Assembly: GCA_046330935.1 (NCBI GenBank)
Contig: JAXLRU010000002.1
Coordinates: forward strand, 310,001-374,000
Direction: 5' to 3'
Length of the DNA stretch: 64,000 bases
Origin: JAXLRU01 sp046330935
GTDB lineage: Bacteria; Actinomycetota; Actinomycetes; Actinomycetales; Kineosporiaceae
Part shown: one piece after another, positions 61,155-64,000 of the stretch
How the letters are laid out: each line of letters starts with the position of its first letter
Numbering within the stretch: the first letter of the stretch is position 1
Notes under the pieces: generated by a model
Told to the model about the DNA's origin: nothing
The model's input: only the letters and a program-made list of their open reading frames with translations
Databases searched by the model: none
Made by a program: the position numbers and the translations under genes

Positions 61155-62589
61155 GGCTCTTCGGATTTCAGCGTGATGTCTGTGTTGATCTGGGTGTTCA
61201 CGCTGCCGTCGGGGCGGCGTTGGCGAGGAGGATACGGGTCTTGTAGTGGTGGGGGTTGCGGTAGCCGCGGCCGGTGCGCTTGATCTGCTTGATGGTGGTG
61301 TTGGCGGCTTCGGTGCGGGCGTTGGTGACGCCGGTGATGACGAGGACTTCGATGGCGGGCCACCAGGTGGTGATGGTCGCGGCGAGCCGGTCCGTTTCGG
61401 GCATCGCGGCCGCGGTGACGGCGTCGGTGAACAGGTCCCGACGGTGGTCGAGGTCGGTGAGGGTGGTGGCGTGGAGGAGGTGGCGGAGGCGTTCCTTCAC
61501 CGCCCACGCGGCGGCGATCTCCTGGGTGGGGTCGTCGGCGGTGAACGTCGCCCGGAGCCGGGCCAGGCCGGCTGGGCTGAGGGTGTCCCCAGCGCGAAGC
61601 AGGAGTCGCCGGTTGGTCCAGACCGGGTCGATCCCGCGGCCGCGGCGGCCCAAGGTCTGGCGGTGAGGCGCTGCCGGACCCGGGTCAGGGTGTCGTTGGC
61701 GAGTTTGACCAGGTGGAACGCGTCGACACCACCGACCGCCGCCTGCGGGAGCTGGTCACGTAGTGCGGCGCGGAACGCCGCAGAGGGGTCGATCGCGACG
61801 ACCTCGATCCGGTCCCGCCACTCCTGCGGCCTGGCCGCCAGCCACGCAGCGACCCCGGCGGCGCCGCGTCCGTCGACCACGCCGAGGACGCCCCCGGTGT
61901 CGACGTCGACGATCGTCGACATCCAGGGCCGTACCGGCGCCAGGTGCCGTGCTCGTCGCGCCAGTACCGCACCGACGGTAGCGGTGCTCGTCGATGCCCA
62001 GTCGCCGCGGGCTGGCCGCGTCGGGGTCGATGCCGAGCAGGGCGGCGGCGTTGAGGACGGCCTGGACCGTCCACCACGACACCCCGTACGAGGCGGCGAC
62101 CTCGGCGACGGACCGCCCGGCCAGGACCGCGGTGAGCAGCTCTCCCGCAGGCGGGCGGTGGTCCTGGCCCGGGCCGGGACCTGCCCGGTGACCTCCGCGA
62201 ACGTCCGCCTCGGACAGCGTTGCTCCACACAGGCGAAGCGCCGCCGGATCAGGACCACCCGTACGTGGCCGGCGACCGGAACAGCCGCGCAGCCGTTGTC
62301 GGGTCCGTTGATGGACCCGCCCCGAGAGCACCCCACAGGTCGGGCAGCCCGCCTCGCCCTCGACGGAGGCGATCACCACCTCCCGGCCGCCTCCGGGCAG
62401 GTCGACCGCGCTCACCACGCGGTACCCGGGCAGGTCGAACAGCACACTCGCCGCATCCCGCGGCGAGCCCGTAGCGTTGTCCACGGCTCGTGGTCCTTCG
62501 ATCTCGATGAGTGCCTCAGCAACACCCATCTCAGCGCAGGACCACGAGCCCCCTCACACGGGCCCGATCACGCTCAAATCCGAAGAGCC
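61155..62589. mobile_element. ISL3 family insertion sequence (1,435 bp)
   Basis: The left end begins GGCTCTTCGGATTTCAGC and the right end (reverse complement) GGCTCTTCGGATTTGAGC: inverted repeats of about 23 bp with one mismatch, and the GGCTCTTC tip usual for ISL3. It is flanked by the 8-bp duplication GTGAAACC. It interrupts the LamG gene in the same transcriptional direction as the host gene. Confidence 0.92.
61198..62529 (-). pseudogene. ISL3 transposase with several frameshifts
   Basis: Pieces of one transposase are spread over three frames. N-terminus MGVAEALIEIEGPRAVDN and zinc-finger start EGEAGCPTCGVLSGRVHQRT; then GHVRVVLIRRRFACVEQRCP in a second frame; then SVAEVAASYGVSWWTVQAVL and LGIDEHRYR; then VRYWRDEHGTWRRYGP in the third frame; then RIEVVAIDPSAAFRAAL, VDAFHLVKLAND; finally TNARTEAANTTIKQIKRTGRGYRN. 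Frame changes are near 62285, 62148, 61983, 61930 and 61645. DDE residues are present but not in one frame. No in-frame stop interrupts any piece, so indel errors in the consensus are as likely as decay. Confidence 0.85.
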
Positions 62590-62597
62590 GTGAAACC
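62590..62597. repeat. Target-site duplication (right copy) of the first ISL3 element
   Basis: GTGAAACC, identical to 61147-61154. Confidence 0.9.
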
Positions 62598-62960
62598 CTC
62601 CTGGGACGACGTCGCCGGCGTCACGTCCCCGGCCGAATCCCACATGAGACCGTCGGACCCCTCCAGCAACACCCTCCCGTCCGCGGTCACGAGCCGCAAC
62701 CCTCCCCCCGAAGCCGGCAACACCCTCGCAGGACCCCGCACCGCCAACGTCGGCGTCACCGCCGCGATCTGATCCGCACCCTTCTTCGTCTTCACCACCA
62801 GAAGAGACGAGAACCCGTCGGGCGTCGCCCGAAGCACGAGATCCACCCCCGGAAGCGTATTCGGATACGTCACCGAATCACCCGAGACGGTGGGCAACGG
62901 CAGAACCCAGGGCCAGTCCAGATCGACGCGCCCGGCCGGCGTAGGAACACTCACCAAAGC
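62598..62960 (-). pseudogene. LamG-type surface protein, internal part between two IS elements
   Basis: An open segment reading LVSVPTPAGRVDLDWPWVLP, SGDSVTYPNTLPGVDLVLRA, TPDGFSSLLVVKTKKGADQI and DSAGDVTPATSSQEGFT. It resembles the N-terminal region of wall-associated LamG/DNRLRE proteins that accompany RHS proteins. Its 3' end joins in frame to the segment beyond the first ISL3 copy (QEGFT-DSGIGDPS). Its 5' end is cut at 62960 by the second ISL3 element, so the start of the gene lies outside the window. Confidence 0.8.
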
Positions 62961-64000
62961 GGCTCTTCACAGTTGAGGGTGTAGCCCGTCGATGATCTTG
63001 CTTCGGAAGCCACCGGTCTCCAAGAGTGAGCGGGCTATGTAGTGGGTGAGGTTGCGGAAGCCCAGCGCGGTGCCGCGGAGGTGTTCGAGGCGGCCGTTGA
63101 TGGCTTCGGTGGGGCCGTTGCTGGTGCCAGGTCGGTCGAAGTAGGCCAGGACGTCGGCGGCGCGGCGGTTGAGGGTGCGGCCCAGGCGACGCAGCTCGCC
63201 GAGGGCGGCAGGGACGCCCTGGGCAAGGCTGTTGATCACTTGTTGGAGGTGGGCTCGTCCCTGAGCTCGGTCAGGGTGACGGTAAGCGGCGATGATCTGC
63301 TGGTAGACGCCCCAGGTGGCCTCGACCTCGACGTGCTCCTCGACGGCGAACAGGGCGTGTAGCCGGGTCTGCTGTCGGGGGTGAGCAGGTCGGTCCCGGT
63401 AGTCGGAGGCGGCGGGCGGCGAACAGCGGGTCCCCGGCCCGCCCGCGGTGCCCGGTCGTGTCGTGCTGGACGCGCTGTCGGACCCGTTGGAGGGCGTCAC
63501 CGGCGAGGCGGACGACGTGGAAGGGGTCCATCACGGTCACCGCGTCGGGCAGTTCCTCGGTAGCGGCGGTCTTGAACCCGCTGAATCCGTCCATCGCCAC
63601 GACCTCGATCCCTGACCGCCAGGTCGGGTCCTGGGCGGCCAGCCAGGTCTTGAACGCCTGCTTGGAGCGGCCTTCGACCATGGCCAGCAGCCGGGAGGGG
63701 CCGGTGCCGTCCCGGACCGGCGTCAGGTCGATGACCACGGTGACGAACCCGTCCCCGCCGTGGTGGGTGTGCCGCCACACGTGCTCATCGACGCCGATCA
63801 CCGCGACCCCGTCGAGGCGGCCGGGCGCGTCGATCAGCAGCCGCTGCCCGTCGGCGAGGACGGCGTCGTTGGCGGTGTTCCACGCCACGCCCAGCCCGGC
63901 AGCGATCCGAGTGATGCTCAGATGCGCCACGACCAGGCCTTCCAGCGCCCACCGCAACCCACCACGGGAGATCTTCGCCCGCGGTGGGGCGGCCGTGGAG
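62961..64000. mobile_element. Second ISL3 family element, runs off the window
   Basis: One end begins GGCTCTTCACAGTTGAGGGT immediately after the LamG fragment; the GGCTCTTC tip is shared with the first ISL3 element but the next bases differ, so it is a different element. Transposase pieces fill the rest. The far end and its target duplication (expected to match ACCAAAGC, 62953-62960) lie outside the window. Confidence 0.82.
62967..64000 (-). pseudogene. ISL3 transposase, 5'-truncated by the window, frameshifted
   Basis: The upstream part reads RGGLRWALEGLVVAHLSITR, AAGLGVAWNTANDAVLADGQ, VIGVDEHVWRHTHHGGDGFV, EVVAMDGFSGFKTAATEEL, VMDPFHVVRLAGDALQRVRQ and GDPLFAARR. The frame then changes near 63376-63410 (two indels, one in a C run) and continues QQTRLHALFAVEEHVEVEAT to TSNGPTEAINGRLEHLRGTA and ends IDGLHPQL. 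The DDE aspartates (VIGVDEH, VVAMDG) and terminal glutamate (PTEAINGRL) are all recognisable. Apart from the indels it looks like a young copy. Confidence 0.82.

Overview
The window is very GC-rich, with strong G/C third-position bias, frequent GTG starts, GTGA/ATGA stop-start overlaps and AGGAGG-type ribosome sites. Together with actinobacterial families (DUF5926/SEC-C protein, PaaX, EssC-type type VII secretion ATPase with WXG100 proteins, a DUF58-MoxR cluster), this points to a high-GC Actinomycetota chromosome. A Kineosporiales-like genus is possible but is only an impression. No rRNA, tRNA or CRISPR array was seen.

Layout. 1-20 kb is a mixed housekeeping and stress region: glycosyltransferase (cut by the window), DUF5926 protein, DOPA-type extradiol dioxygenase, SpoIIAB-like anti-sigma kinase, GDPD, YceI protein, a degenerate fused 2-oxoacid dehydrogenase E1 relative, chemoreceptor, MarR plus MMPL exporter, SDR, GAF protein, fructosamine-kinase-like protein, secreted esterase, PaaX regulator and Asp/Glu racemase. 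The dioxygenase and YceI promoters share a TTGAnCCCTCAA operator.

19.7-47.9 kb is one long minus-strand block. Read in transcription order it has a signalling part (PP2C phosphatase, zinc-ribbon/FHA protein, Ser/Thr kinase, FHA-HTH protein). Then comes an IS481 insertion. After it lies an export and surface part: a ~2,000-residue cadherin-like/fibronectin III membrane-anchored protein, MoxR ATPase, DUF58 protein, a transglutaminase-fold membrane protein without its catalytic triad, the FHA-EssC/FtsK ATPase, two WXG-type large substrates, a canonical WXG100 protein, a lipoprotein and another FHA protein. The reading is a phosphorylation-controlled, minimal type VII secretion system: no EccB, EccD, EccE or mycosin gene lies in the block. 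Its cargo includes at least one likely toxin with a lipoprotein immunity partner.

48-64 kb is accessory DNA: a DUF1016 nuclease-like protein, an isopenicillin-N-synthase-like oxygenase with an unknown partner, two small immunity-like genes, an IS3 transposase remnant, a 2,093-residue secreted RHS polymorphic toxin with a stop-start coupled immunity gene, and a LamG-type surface-protein gene. The LamG gene is split by an ISL3 element with a clear 8-bp target duplication and is bounded upstream by a second ISL3 element running off the window.

Single-base frameshifts occur in EssC (a compensating pair), in the transglutaminase-like gene, and repeatedly in both ISL3 transposases. They have no accompanying in-frame stops and often lie in short homopolymers, so consensus errors are a serious alternative to real decay.
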